Assembly (NCBI RefSeq): GCF_021032705.1 | Contig: NZ_JAHVXI010000001.1 | Location: forward strand, 62,001 to 126,000 | Reading direction: 5' to 3' | DNA: 64,000 nt | DNA from: Psychroserpens luteolus | GTDB taxonomy: Bacteria > Bacteroidota > Bacteroidia > Flavobacteriales > Flavobacteriaceae | Made by a program: the position numbers and the translations under genes | The notes under the pieces: model-generated | Database searches by the model: none | Told to the model about the DNA's origin: nothing | Seen by the model: only the letters and a program-made list of their open reading frames with translations | Shown here: positions 45,517-54,414 of the stretch, piece by piece | Layout: every line of letters begins with the position of its first letter | Numbering within the stretch: position 1 is the stretch's first letter

Positions 45517-45753
45517 CTATTGTTTTTGAGATAGCACATGCACAAAGTACAGCATTGCCATAATAGCTCCAGACACTAATAGTTCAGATAGAAACAAGCT
45601 ATTGTACTTTAAAGATGCTCTTATAATTACAACATAAGTGGCTACCATAGCCATAGGTTTGATAAATTTCAAAAGTTTTTTAACCACTAACACTAAACTT
45701 CCAGCAACCTTTGTTTCTTTTTTTCTTTGCTTGCTTAAAATTAAATCACTCAT
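45517..45753 (-). CDS. Small membrane protein linked to sbtA
   Basis: A 78-residue protein with a basic N-terminus (MSDLILSKQRKKETK) and two hydrophobic segments (about 18-50 and 55-75). The frame extends to a TTG at 45774, but that lies inside a TAATCTTTG promoter-like sequence (45772-45780). The ATG at 45751-45753 is therefore chosen. It precedes sbtA by 24 nt and is probably translated with it. Function is unknown. Confidence 0.6.
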   Translation of the reverse strand: MSDLILSKQRKKETKVAGSLVLVVKKLLKFIKPMAMVATYVVIIRASLKYNSLFLSELLVSGAIMAMLYFVHVLSQKQ

Positions 45754-45837
45754 TAGATAGATGTTTTTTTGCAAAGATTACACAGAAAATCTATATATTT
45801 TTATTTATATTTATTATACGAAACATAAACATTAGTT

Positions 45838-46761
45838 ATGCATTACACATTACATCAATTAGAAATATTTCATAAAGTGGCGCAATTAAAGAGTGTCACC
45901 AAAGCTTCTGAAGAACTTTATCTAACCCAACCAGCAGTATCTATCCAGCTAAAAAAGTTTCAAGATCAATTTGAAATTCCTCTCTTTGAAGTTGTCGGAA
46001 GAAAAATCTACATCACCGATTTCGGTGATGAGATTGCACTTGCTGCCGAAAACATTTTAAACGAAGTGAATGCCATAAACTACAAGGCATTATCATTTCA
46101 AGGTGAGCTCTCGGGAAAATTAAAAATCGCTATTGTTTCTACTGCAAAATATGCAATGCCTTATTTTTTAACCGACTTCATGAATCAACATAAGGGTGTA
46201 GACCTTAGCATGGATGTAACCAATAAATCTGAAGTCGTAAAATCACTAGAAAATAATTTGGTTGATTTTGCTATGGTATCAACCATTCCAAAATACTTAA
46301 AAATAGACCGTATCCAACTCATGGAAAACAAGCTTTACCTCGTTGGAGGTAAACAGTTTAAACATACAGGAAAATATCTAACTAAATCCATGTTTGAAAA
46401 ACTCCCTCTTATTTACAGAGAACAGGGTTCGGCCACTAGAAATCAAATGGAATATTTTATTGCTTCTCATAAAATATCAACGTATAAGAAAATGGAGTTG
46501 AAATCAAATGAAGCTTTAAAGCAGGCTGTTATTGCTGGTCTAGGCTTTTCAATTATGCCACTTATAGGTATTAAAAATGAATTGAATAATGGCGATTTAC
46601 AAGTCATTCCAATCAAAGGACTTCCTATGATTACCGATTGGAATTTGATCTGGCTTAAATCGAAAAACTTATCTGCAATAGCTAGGCATTTCGTAAATCA
46701 TATTAACGACAGTAAATCTCAAATCATGAAAAATCACTTTGATTGGTTTGAGAAGTACTAA
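45838..46761 (+). CDS. LysR-type transcriptional regulator
   Basis: A 307-residue regulator. An N-terminal winged HTH occupies about 1-60 (LEIFHKVAQLKSVTKASEELYLTQPAVSIQLKKF). A periplasmic-binding-like effector domain starts near 90 (LKIAIVSTAKYAMPYFLTDF) and includes VKSLENNLVDFAMVS and GLGFSIMPL. It is of the CbbR/CysB-like branch that often senses metabolites. It is divergent from the small-protein/sbtA genes with an 84-bp spacer, and therefore probably controls them, perhaps in response to inorganic carbon or central metabolites. Confidence 0.9.
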   Translation: MHYTLHQLEIFHKVAQLKSVTKASEELYLTQPAVSIQLKKFQDQFEIPLFEVVGRKIYITDFGDEIALAAENILNEVNAINYKALSFQGELSGKLKIAIVSTAKYAMPYFLTDFMNQHKGVDLSMDVTNKSEVVKSLENNLVDFAMVSTIPKYLKIDRIQLMENKLYLVGGKQFKHTGKYLTKSMFEKLPLIYREQGSATRNQMEYFIASHKISTYKKMELKSNEALKQAVIAGLGFSIMPLIGIKNELNNGDLQVIPIKGLPMITDWNLIWLKSKNLSAIARHFVNHINDSKSQIMKNHFDWFEKY

Positions 46762-46851
46762 GATGAATTCAACGTATTAGAACAATTAAACAGTTATTAC
46801 AGTAGAATTAGTTTTGAACTTTAGGGAACTCCATTTTATCATCAGGATTGA

Positions 46852-46864
46852 CGTACTTCGTACG
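46852..46864. repeat. Short hairpin before tRNA-Arg
   Basis: CGTAC TTC GTACG forms a 5-bp stem with a 3-nt loop (46852-46864). It lies about 30 bp beyond the tRNA 3' end, in the direction of tRNA transcription, and may mark the end of the tRNA transcript, though no T-run is present. Confidence 0.25.
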
Positions 46865-46894
46865 CCTTTCTAAACTCCGTTTTTGATGTATTAG

Positions 46895-46968
46895 TGACCT
46901 CGAGAGGATTCGAACCTCCAACCCTCAGAGCCGAAATCTGATATTCTATCCAGTTGAACTACGAGGCC
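46895..46968 (-). tRNA. tRNA-Arg (anticodon TCG)
   Basis: The minus strand folds as a complete 74-nt cloverleaf. The acceptor GGCCTCG pairs with CGAGGTC (one G-U), the D stem is GTTC/GAAT, and the anticodon stem TCAGA/TCTGA has loop TTTCGGC giving anticodon TCG. The T arm is GGAGG-TTCGAAT-CCTCT and the discriminator is A. CCA is not encoded. Its first ten nucleotides also encode the end and stop of the GIY-YIG ORF. Confidence 0.93.
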
Positions 46969-47201
46969 AATACTTTCTTTAAATAATCTCTTCCTTGTCC
47001 TGATTTTAAAAATTTCTCTCTTAACCTAGCTTCTCTTCTCGTATTAAATACTTCTTGGTAAACTAAAACCCATGGTAAATATCCTTTAGTAGATTTTGTT
47101 TTACCAAAATTATGCTCTTTAATACGATTATCCAACCTCATCGTCATGCCTTTATATAAACGACCATCAACTTCACTCCTTATAACATAAACATAATACA
47201 T
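46959..47201 (-). CDS. Short GIY-YIG nuclease-family protein
   Basis: An 80-residue protein of the UPF0213/GIY-YIG group. The order is YYVYVIRSEVDGRLYKGMT (a degenerate GIY-x-YIG), the Arg/His motif NRIKEHNFGKTKSTKGYLPW, and the Glu-containing REARLREKFLKSGQGRDYLKKV. The I to K change in LYKGMT departs from consensus, but Arg and Glu positions remain. Its stop (46959-46961) lies inside tRNA-Arg, and its start is 15 nt from a defective tRNA 5'-half copy. It looks like part of a small mobile unit. Confidence 0.8.
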   Translation of the reverse strand: MYYVYVIRSEVDGRLYKGMTMRLDNRIKEHNFGKTKSTKGYLPWVLVYQEVFNTRREARLREKFLKSGQGRDYLKKVLAS

Positions 47202-47215
47202 TCAAACTACTTTGC

Positions 47216-47268
47216 AATCTGATATTCCCTGCCTGCCGCAGGCAGGTATCCAGTTGAACTACGAGGCC
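47216..47268 (-). pseudogene. Defective 5'-half copy of tRNA-Arg with palindrome in the D-loop
   Basis: Identical to tRNA-Arg over 22 nt (47247-47268) and 12 nt (47216-47227), these two blocks being contiguous in the intact gene. Between them lies a 19-nt insert. The copy ends at the base before the anticodon, and the 3' half is missing, so it cannot make a tRNA. Confidence 0.85.
47228..47246. repeat. 19-bp GC-rich perfect palindrome
   Basis: CCTGCCTGCCGCAGGCAGG has 9-bp arms around a central C and 15 G/C in 19, in a genome of about 33% GC. It interrupts the D-loop of the defective tRNA copy exactly, with no flanking loss, like a small mobile palindromic repeat. Confidence 0.8.
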
Positions 47269-47303
47269 TTAATTTCCTATAGAACATAGGAATACCATTG
47301 CTT

Positions 47304-47753
47304 TTAAGACATTAGCTTCGCTTTTACAATGGTGGAAATCGTCTTCCCATCTGCTTGTCCGGCTAATTCTTTATTGACAATCCCCATAACCTTGCCCATA
47401 TCCTTCATACCTTCGGCACCAATTTGATCAATAGTCATAACTACAACCTTCTCGATTTCTTCTTCACTTAATGCTTCGGGTAAAAACTGGCTTATCACTT
47501 CTGCCTGGTCAATCTCAGGTAACGCCAAGTCTTTTCGGTCTTGTTCTAAATAAATTGCAGCACTATCTTTACGTTGTTTTACTAACTTAGATAAGATTTT
47601 TATCTCTTGTTCTTCAGTTAAATCTCCGCCTTCTCCTGAAGTTTGAGCTAATAATATTTCAGATTTCACAGCTCGTAATGCTGCTAATGCTGTTTGGTCT
47701 TTTTCTTTCATTGCTGCTTTCATAGCAGTCATAACATCATTTTGTAAACTCAT
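47304..47753 (-). CDS. GatB/YqeY domain-containing protein
   Basis: A 149-residue helical protein of the YqeY family (PF09424), related to the tail domain of GatB that contacts tRNA in the amidotransferase. Typical stretches are LQNDVMTAMKAAMKEKDQTALAALRAVKSEIL, then QRKDSAAIYLEQDRKDLA and GMKDMGKVMGIVNKELAGQADGKTISTIVKAKL. The exact role is unsettled; a part in tRNA-dependent amidation is suggested. It lies downstream of ftsZ on the same strand, but a terminator separates them. Confidence 0.93.
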   Translation of the reverse strand: MSLQNDVMTAMKAAMKEKDQTALAALRAVKSEILLAQTSGEGGDLTEEQEIKILSKLVKQRKDSAAIYLEQDRKDLALPEIDQAEVISQFLPEALSEEEIEKVVVMTIDQIGAEGMKDMGKVMGIVNKELAGQADGKTISTIVKAKLMS

Positions 47754-47834
47754 AATACGTGATTTAATTTGAACTGCGAAGATATGAAAAAAGTTAGTGC
47801 TTTTTAGGAATACAAACTGACATTGCGCAATAAA

Positions 47835-47867
47835 AAACCCGAAAAATTATCTCAACTTTTCGGGTTT
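47835..47867 (-). terminator. Terminator at the end of the dcw cluster
   Basis: On the minus strand an 11-bp stem (AAACCCGAAAA / TTTTCGGGTTT, with 11-nt loop) is followed by a run of T directly after ftsZ. Confidence 0.88.
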
Positions 47868-47900
47868 AACAAAGTGTGGAACACTAAACTAAATTTGCTA

Positions 47901-49835
47901 TTAATCTACGTTGTCGTGTAAAAATGAATTGTTACTTCTTAATTGAACATCGTCGTTCTCGTCAGTAGAAACTGATGTTCTTGAAGCGTTGGTTTCTGAT
48001 GAATGCTGAGCATCCTCTAAATTCACACCTTGTCTTTTATATGCAGGTTCTTTTTCAATTTCATCTATTTTAGCCGTATTGAACTTGTAATTGAAATCCT
48101 TCATCTTGCGACGTCTTTCATCTGCTCTCTCTTTCAATAGTTCTGAAATAGGACTATTCATTGGATCAATTTCGTCAGGTACTTGTTCTTCACTTACTTC
48201 AGATTCAATAACCTTCTTTTCAAATACAATCTCTTCTTCAATCTCTGGTTGAACTTTAACTTTTGCTTCATTATCGTTCATTGCAGACTCATAGGTCATA
48301 AAATCATCCAAGGCATAACGCTTTTCTCCTTCTTCATTAGCTTCAGTTACAGGCACGATTTCAACATGCTCTTTAACTTCCAAATCTTTAACCTCATCTT
48401 CTAAAGCAAAAACAGTTTTTTCATCTTCAACTTCAGCTTCATCTTCGGGAGTTCCAAAAGATAACGGCAGGTCAAACGTTAATGTGATCTGCTCTTCTTC
48501 GACATCTTCAACGATTTCCTCTTTTATTTCTTGAACAGGCGTAATTACAAAATCATCTGTTTCAACTTTATGATCAAGGACTTCATCATAAACTACATTT
48601 ATATCTCTTATAATATCTGTTGTGGCTATTAGATCGGTTTCAAAATCATCAGTAACATCATCTAAGTCTTCTTCATCTTCCATTAAGGTATGAATAACAA
48701 CTTCTGGAGCTGCATCTTCTTCTTTCTCCAAAATGATATCCGGAGTTATAATTGCAGGATCGCTTTCTTTAACATGCACGTCATCGTTTCTATCGTCTTC
48801 TAAAGCATGAACAACTTTCTTTTGTTCTGTATTAGATATCTCATGTTGTTGATCAATATCAAAACCAGTAGCAATAATGGTTACAGAGATGGATTCTTGT
48901 AATGATTCGTCTTCACCAACACCCATAATAATGTTTGCGCCATGCCCAGCTTCATTTTGAATATGATCATTGATTTCACCTATTTCATCAATAGTAATTT
49001 CTTGAGAACCAGAAACGATAAGCAACAATACGTTTTTAGCTCCTGTAATTTTATTATCATTCAATAATGGTGAGTCAAGTGCTTTCATGATAGCTTCTTG
49101 CGCTCTAGCTTTTCCTGACGCTGTTGAAGATCCCATAATGGCTGTTCCACTATTACTCAATACGGTTTTAGCATCACGTAAATCGATGTTTTGCGTATAG
49201 TGATGAGTAATCACTTCTGCAATACCTCTAGAGGCTGTTGATAATACTTCATCTGCCTTTGAGAAACCAGCTTTAAAGCCTAAATTACCATAAACCTCTC
49301 TTAATTTATTGTTATTGATAACTACCAATGAATCGACATGCCCTCGAAGGGTCTCGACACCTTTAAGTGCTTGTTCATTTCTAGTTTTTCCTTCAAACTG
49401 AAAAGGCATCGTCACAATACCTACAGTTAAAATATCTAATTCTTTAGCAAGTTTAGCAATAATTGGTGCAGCACCTGTACCAGTACCTCCACCCATTCCT
49501 GCAGTAATAAATACCATTTTAGTATTGGTATCTAACATACGACGCAGGTCTTCTAAACTTTCAACTGCAGCCTGCTCTCCCACTTCTGGATTTGCACCTG
49601 CACCTAAACCTTCGGTTAAATTAACTCCTAATTGGATTTTGTTCGGGACACCACTGTTTTGCAGTGCTTGGGCATCAGTATTACAGATCACGAAATCAAC
49701 ACCCTTAATCCCTTGTAAAAACATGTGATTAATTGCGTTGCTTCCTCCTCCACCAACTCCAATCACCTTAATGACGTTTGATTGGTTCTTTGGTAAATCA
49801 AATGCAATATTGCCTAACTCTTTGTTGTTGCTCAT
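47901..49835 (-). CDS. ftsZ: Cell division GTPase FtsZ
   Basis: A 644-residue tubulin homologue that forms the Z-ring. GTPase core about 1-330: VGGGGSNAINHMF, then the tubulin signature GMGGGTGTGAAP, and the T7 synergy region. A long, very acidic linker of about 250 residues follows, and the C-terminal peptide LRSNNSFLHDNVD is the likely FtsA-binding tail. Linkers of this length are usual in Flavobacteriaceae, against about 60 residues in E. coli. It is the last gene of the dcw cluster before a terminator. Confidence 0.98.
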   Translation of the reverse strand: MSNNKELGNIAFDLPKNQSNVIKVIGVGGGGSNAINHMFLQGIKGVDFVICNTDAQALQNSGVPNKIQLGVNLTEGLGAGANPEVGEQAAVESLEDLRRMLDTNTKMVFITAGMGGGTGTGAAPIIAKLAKELDILTVGIVTMPFQFEGKTRNEQALKGVETLRGHVDSLVVINNNKLREVYGNLGFKAGFSKADEVLSTASRGIAEVITHHYTQNIDLRDAKTVLSNSGTAIMGSSTASGKARAQEAIMKALDSPLLNDNKITGAKNVLLLIVSGSQEITIDEIGEINDHIQNEAGHGANIIMGVGEDESLQESISVTIIATGFDIDQQHEISNTEQKKVVHALEDDRNDDVHVKESDPAIITPDIILEKEEDAAPEVVIHTLMEDEEDLDDVTDDFETDLIATTDIIRDINVVYDEVLDHKVETDDFVITPVQEIKEEIVEDVEEEQITLTFDLPLSFGTPEDEAEVEDEKTVFALEDEVKDLEVKEHVEIVPVTEANEEGEKRYALDDFMTYESAMNDNEAKVKVQPEIEEEIVFEKKVIESEVSEEQVPDEIDPMNSPISELLKERADERRRKMKDFNYKFNTAKIDEIEKEPAYKRQGVNLEDAQHSSETNASRTSVSTDENDDVQLRSNNSFLHDNVD

Positions 49836-49916
49836 AAAATTACTTTTACTCTATTTATACTTTACTTCCCCCAAATATCTTCAACAGTCCTACCCAATTG
49901 AAGATGTATGATCTAT

Positions 49917-51257
49917 TTATTCTGCGTTATCTAAAAAATCTTTAACACGCTCTGTTAACTTATCTAAAAACGATTTACGTTCTTTTTTTGGTTGTTGAAT
50001 AACGTCCTCCTCTTCGTGAGTCATGTTATCTTCTGAATGCTCTTCTACCACATGCTCCATTTGCTCTACTTCTTTTTCAACACGTCTGCGTTCTTGGCGT
50101 TTTAAACCATCCATTACCAATCCAACTGCTGTAGCAAACAACGGACTAGCAATATCATCATCACTATCGCCTGCCAAATGTTCATTTGGATACCCAATTC
50201 TCGTATCCATTCCAGTGATATACTCCACCAATTGCTTTAAATGCTTTAACTGACTACCTCCTCCTGTTAGCACAATCCCAGCAATCAATTTTTTCTTTTG
50301 CTCTTCATGGCCATAATTCTTAATCTCTACATACACCTGCTCAATAATTTCTACAACTCGAGCATGAATAATCTTTGAAAGATTTTTCAATGTAATCTCT
50401 TTAGGTTCACGACCACGTAATCCTGGAATAGAGACAATCTCATTATCTTTATTTTCTCCAGGCCATGCCGAACCAAATTTTATTTTCAATAATTCGGCTT
50501 GCTTCTCTATAATTGAGCAACCTTCCTTTATATCTTCTGTCACAACATTGCCTCCAAACGGAATCACAGCGGTATGTCTAATAATACCATCTTTAAACAC
50601 CGCTAAATCTGTTGTACCACCTCCAATGTCAATTAATGCCACACCAGCTTCTTTTTCTTCTTGACTCAATACCGCATTTGCCGATGCTAGAGGTTCTAGG
50701 GTGATGCCTTCCAGCTCTAAACCAGAACTCTTAACGCAACGTCCAATATTTCTAATGGATGATACTTGACCAACCACAACATGAAAATTAGCCTCTAATC
50801 GTCCACCATACATTCCTATAGGTTCTTTAATTTCAGCTTGTCCGTCAATTTTATATTCTTGAGGTAACACATGAATAATCTCTTCTCCCGGAAGCATGAC
50901 TAACTTGTGAACCTGATTGATTAAACGATCGATATCCTCTTCATCAATAACCACTTCAGAATTTGCTCTAGTGATATAATCACTATGTTGCAGACTTCTA
51001 ATATGCTGACCTGCAATACCAACAGTAACATCTTCAATTTTTAATCCGGCCTCGGCCTCGGCCTCTTGCACTGCTTGCTGTATAGATTGTATTGTTTGCG
51101 TAATATTATTAACTACACCTCTATGTACTCCCAAACTTTTGGATTTGCCTATCCCTAAAATTTCGGCTTTGCCATATTCGTTCTTACGACCAATCATTGC
51201 CACAATTTTTGTGGTTCCGATATCGAGTCCTACTGAAATTTTATTATTCTCCATCAC
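49917..51257 (-). CDS. ftsA: Cell division protein FtsA
   Basis: A 446-residue actin-like ATPase that anchors FtsZ to the membrane. Phosphate-binding and adenosine motifs are GLDIGTTKIVAMIG near the start, LIDIGGGTTDLAVF and VLTGGGSQLKHL. The SHS2 insertion follows residue 85. After an acidic linker, the C-terminus KSFLDKLTERVKDFLDNA is the amphipathic membrane-targeting helix. It directly follows ftsQ (0-nt gap) and precedes ftsZ by 81 nt. Confidence 0.97.
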   Translation of the reverse strand: MMENNKISVGLDIGTTKIVAMIGRKNEYGKAEILGIGKSKSLGVHRGVVNNITQTIQSIQQAVQEAEAEAGLKIEDVTVGIAGQHIRSLQHSDYITRANSEVVIDEEDIDRLINQVHKLVMLPGEEIIHVLPQEYKIDGQAEIKEPIGMYGGRLEANFHVVVGQVSSIRNIGRCVKSSGLELEGITLEPLASANAVLSQEEKEAGVALIDIGGGTTDLAVFKDGIIRHTAVIPFGGNVVTEDIKEGCSIIEKQAELLKIKFGSAWPGENKDNEIVSIPGLRGREPKEITLKNLSKIIHARVVEIIEQVYVEIKNYGHEEQKKKLIAGIVLTGGGSQLKHLKQLVEYITGMDTRIGYPNEHLAGDSDDDIASPLFATAVGLVMDGLKRQERRRVEKEVEQMEHVVEEHSEDNMTHEEEDVIQQPKKERKSFLDKLTERVKDFLDNAE

Positions 51258-51977
51258 TTACTTTTTGGTGCAAATTACTTGCTTATCAAATTTTAAATTC
51301 ACTAGTTTATAATTGTCTAGTGTTTTATCTTTCATTGCTTTTACATAAAAAGCTTTAAGATTATTTATCTTTTTATCTAATAACTTCAGATGTCCTAAAT
51401 GGATTCTAAAATCATGGGATCTAAATTTTAAATCAATGGTTTTATCTTGATTTTGATGTATTTGAACAACGTGCTTTGTTAAAAACTCATCACTTTGAAT
51501 TTTTCGAGCTATAACATGCACATTTTCCAAGTCATTTTTCTCAATATAACCAGTAACTAGAGGCACACGTGCAGTATAATTTGTTGATAAAGGCATAAAA
51601 GAGCCCGTCTCATCAATGTAATAAGATGCATTTGTGCTTACTCTTGCAATAGGTTTTTTTTGTTCAATTTCAGCCGTGATTAAACCATCAACACTCATAA
51701 ACACTTGTGCTTGCTTAATCATTGGATTAGAGTTTAGGGCAGATTCTAATTCGTTCAAATCTATAATATCTTTCGGCTTATTCGTAACAGTCTCTTGATT
51801 TTGTATTAACAATTTACTAACAGTTTCCTGTGTCACAAAAAGGTTATCATCGCCAACAAACTTTATTTGAGGCGCTGCCACTTTTCTTGCTGAATTTCTA
51901 ACAGAAGAAAAGGCATACAAAAAGCCTACTAAAACTAGCAGCAATACAACTCTTATGAAATTATAATTAACTCGCAA
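51258..51977 (-). CDS. ftsQ: Cell division protein FtsQ/DivIB
   Basis: A 239-residue bitopic protein: a membrane helix at about 8-24 (IRVVLLLVLVGFLYAF), then a POTRA-like region (VGDDNLFVTQETVSKLL) and the beta domain. It joins FtsB/L and FtsWI in the divisome. It is shorter and more divergent than the E. coli protein, but position between murC and ftsA and topology support the assignment. It overlaps murC by 11 nt. Confidence 0.9.
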   Translation of the reverse strand: MRVNYNFIRVVLLLVLVGFLYAFSSVRNSARKVAAPQIKFVGDDNLFVTQETVSKLLIQNQETVTNKPKDIIDLNELESALNSNPMIKQAQVFMSVDGLITAEIEQKKPIARVSTNASYYIDETGSFMPLSTNYTARVPLVTGYIEKNDLENVHVIARKIQSDEFLTKHVVQIHQNQDKTIDLKFRSHDFRIHLGHLKLLDKKINNLKAFYVKAMKDKTLDNYKLVNLKFDKQVICTKK

Positions 51978-53319
51978 GATTCAAAGCATTTTTTATATGT
52001 TTCACTTCCTCTCCAATATCTCCTGCTCCAATGGTTAAAATCACAGGAGCATTAGATTGATTTATCGTCTGAATTAGTTCTGATTTTTGAACTAATTTTT
52101 TATTCTGATTTTCAATTTTATCAAGCAACCATTGAGATGTCACACCTTCAATTGGTAGTTCTCTAGCCGGATAAATATCTAACAATACGATTTCATCAAA
52201 CTTAGCTAAGCTCACTGCAAATTCATCAGCAAAATCTTGAGTTCTACTAAACAAATGTGGTTGAAAAATAGCCAGAACTTTTTTATCTGGATACATTTCC
52301 CTTACTGCCTGATGCACAGCATTAATTTCTTCGGGATGATGAGCATAATCATCAATAAACACCAATTCATCGGTTTTAATCTGATAGGTAAATCGGCGTT
52401 TTACACCCTTATAAGATGCTAAAGCTTTGGCGAGCTGCGGATGAGGGAGTCCATATTCTACAGACATCGCCAAGGCTATTAATGCATTCGACAGGTTATG
52501 TCTACCAGGTAGGCTAAATTTGAAATTTTCGAGTAGCGCATTAGGTGTTTTCACATCAAACACATAGCTACCGTTTACTATTTTTATGTTTTTTACTGAA
52601 TAATCTGAGTTATCATCAATACCATAGGTAATGCCTTGTATTGGAAGTCCGCTTTTAACAAACAGCTTACCATTAGGTTTTATTTTTGCTGAAAAATCCT
52701 CAAAGGATTTTATGAGTTCAGAAGCATCTCCATAAATATCCAAATGATCAGCATCCATAGAAGTGATACATGCAAAATCTGGAGATAAGGTTAAAAATGA
52801 ACGGTCGAATTCATCGGCTTCAACCACAGTTACTTCTGTACCATTTAGAATAAGATTAGAGTTATAGTTCTCACTAATTCCTCCTAAAAACGCTGTAACT
52901 TCAACATTACAAGCATTGAGCAAATGACCGAGAATACTAGTAGTCGTTGTTTTTCCATGAGTCCCGGCAACAGCCAAACAAAAGGTTTGTTTCGTAATTT
53001 CACCTAATACAGCCGAGCGCTTCAAAACTTCGAATCCGTTTGACCTAAAATAGGTTAGTTCTTTATGCGATTTAGGAATTGCAGGTGTATATACAATAAG
53101 TGATGTTTCAGGATTAAGGAATTCGTTTTTGATATGCTTAACATCATCTTCAAAATGAACAGAAACACCCAAATTTACTAAAGCATCTGTGATATCCGTT
53201 TTAGTTTTATCGTAGCCACCAACCGTCAACCCTTTAGCGACAAAATAGCGTGCCAAGGCAGACATACCTATGCCTCCTATTCCAATAAAATACACATTAT
53301 TTGTACGCTCTAAATTCAT
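51967..53319 (-). CDS. murC: UDP-N-acetylmuramate-L-alanine ligase
   Basis: A 450-residue Mur ligase adding L-Ala to UDP-MurNAc. N-terminal UDP-binding loop FIGIGGIGMSALARY, ATP loop AGTHGKTTTTSIL near 115, the carbamoyl-lysine/metal region DADHLDIYGD, and the C-terminal DDYAHHPEEI. It lies directly after murG (0-nt gap). Confidence 0.98.
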   Translation of the reverse strand: MNLERTNNVYFIGIGGIGMSALARYFVAKGLTVGGYDKTKTDITDALVNLGVSVHFEDDVKHIKNEFLNPETSLIVYTPAIPKSHKELTYFRSNGFEVLKRSAVLGEITKQTFCLAVAGTHGKTTTTSILGHLLNACNVEVTAFLGGISENYNSNLILNGTEVTVVEADEFDRSFLTLSPDFACITSMDADHLDIYGDASELIKSFEDFSAKIKPNGKLFVKSGLPIQGITYGIDDNSDYSVKNIKIVNGSYVFDVKTPNALLENFKFSLPGRHNLSNALIALAMSVEYGLPHPQLAKALASYKGVKRRFTYQIKTDELVFIDDYAHHPEEINAVHQAVREMYPDKKVLAIFQPHLFSRTQDFADEFAVSLAKFDEIVLLDIYPARELPIEGVTSQWLLDKIENQNKKLVQKSELIQTINQSNAPVILTIGAGDIGEEVKHIKNALNLAS

Positions 53320-54414
53320 TTATCGTTTTAATAATTTTTCAACTTCGTCTGCAATATCTTTAGTTGCATTTACTAATGCCAACGATTTTATATGCTGCCC
53401 TAATGCTTGTCTTTTTTCCGAAGAAGACATTAACCTATTAAAGTGATTTTCAAACGTTTCATCTAAATCGTTTTCTTTAATTAAAATCGCAGCATTTTTA
53501 TCGGCTATTGCTTTAGCGTTTTTGGTTTGATGATCTTCTGCAACATTAGGTGACGGAATAAAAATCACAGGCTTTCCAATCACACAAAGTTCAGACACAG
53601 AACTCGCTCCTGCTCGAGATATAATAACATCGGCAGCTGCATAGGCCATATCCATATTATTCAAAAAGGCATGCACCTGAACGTTTTCTATATCATTGTA
53701 GTGTTTGTACTGCTGATAATATAACTTTCCGCATTGCCATATCAATTGTATTCCCTGTTGTTTAAAATACTCTAGCTTATCTTCAATCAATTGATTCACA
53801 CGCCCTGCACCTAAACTTCCGCCTAAGACCAACAGCGTATGTTTGCTATGTATAAGTGAAAAAGCATCTTTCCCTTCAATATGTTTATTCTCCACATTTA
53901 GTAAATCCTTTCGAATAGGATTTCCGGTAAGGACTATTTTTTCTTTAGGAAAGAATGTTTCCAGACCTTCATAAGCCACACAGATCTTATCTACTTTTTT
54001 AGACAGTAATTTGTTGGTAATTCCAGGATAGGAATTTTGCTCCTGAATTAAGCTAGGCACACCTTTAGAGGTTGCTACTTTTAATAATGGTCCACTTGCG
54101 AATCCGCCAGTACCAATCGCTATATCTGGTTGAAACGCGTTAATAATCTTGCGTGATTTTAATAAGCTTGATATCAATTTAAATGGAAACATTAGGTTTC
54201 TTAAAGTAAGCTTACGCTGAATTCCAGAAATCCATAGTCCTTCAATATCATAACCCGCTTGTGGCACCTTTTCCATTTCCATACGATCTTGAGCACCAAC
54301 AAATAAAAATTCAGCATCAGGAAAACGAGATCTCAACTCATTTGCAATTGCGATAGCAGGATAGATATGTCCTCCTGTTCCGCCTCCGGATAATATGATC
54401 TTATAATGACTCAT
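53320..54414 (-). CDS. murG: Undecaprenyl-diphospho-MurNAc-pentapeptide GlcNAc transferase
   Basis: A 364-residue GT28 enzyme that makes lipid II from lipid I on the inner membrane face. Glycine loops [16 protein letters not shown] and TGGFASGP in the acceptor domain, then [12 protein letters not shown], and donor-site [31 protein letters not shown]. Length is normal. The start overlaps the ftsW stop by 1 nt. Confidence 0.98.
   Translation of the reverse strand: MSHYKIILSGGGTGGHIYPAIAIANELRSRFPDAEFLFVGAQDRMEMEKVPQAGYDIEGLWISGIQRKLTLRNLMFPFKLISSLLKSRKIINAFQPDIAIGTGGFASGPLLKVATSKGVPSLIQEQNSYPGITNKLLSKKVDKICVAYEGLETFFPKEKIVLTGNPIRKDLLNVENKHIEGKDAFSLIHSKHTLLVLGGSLGAGRVNQLIEDKLEYFKQQGIQLIWQCGKLYYQQYKHYNDIENVQVHAFLNNMDMAYAAADVIISRAGASSVSELCVIGKPVIFIPSPNVAEDHQTKNAKAIADKNAAILIKENDLDETFENHFNRLMSSSEKRQALGQHIKSLALVNATKDIADEVEKLLKR

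Larger units (their letters stand above)
46969..47268 (-). mobile_element. Candidate 300-bp GIY-YIG element inserted at tRNA-Arg
   Basis: The distance between the tRNA 5' ends of the intact copy (46968) and defective copy (47268) is exactly 300 bp. The unit between holds the GIY-YIG ORF. The homology of the defective copy stops just 5' of the anticodon (after T33). This fits insertion into the anticodon loop with a carried 5' half restoring the tRNA. No transposase, intron core or long terminal repeats were seen, and the model is an inference. Confidence 0.45.

Noticed and set aside
46959-47268. A group I intron in the tRNA gene
   Set aside because: The intervening DNA is nearly all GIY-YIG coding sequence, too short for an intron core, and the downstream tRNA is intact without splicing.
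47276-47290. CCTAT-AGAAC-ATAGG hairpin downstream of yqeY as a terminator
   Set aside because: The stem is only 5 bp, AT-rich and has no T-run.
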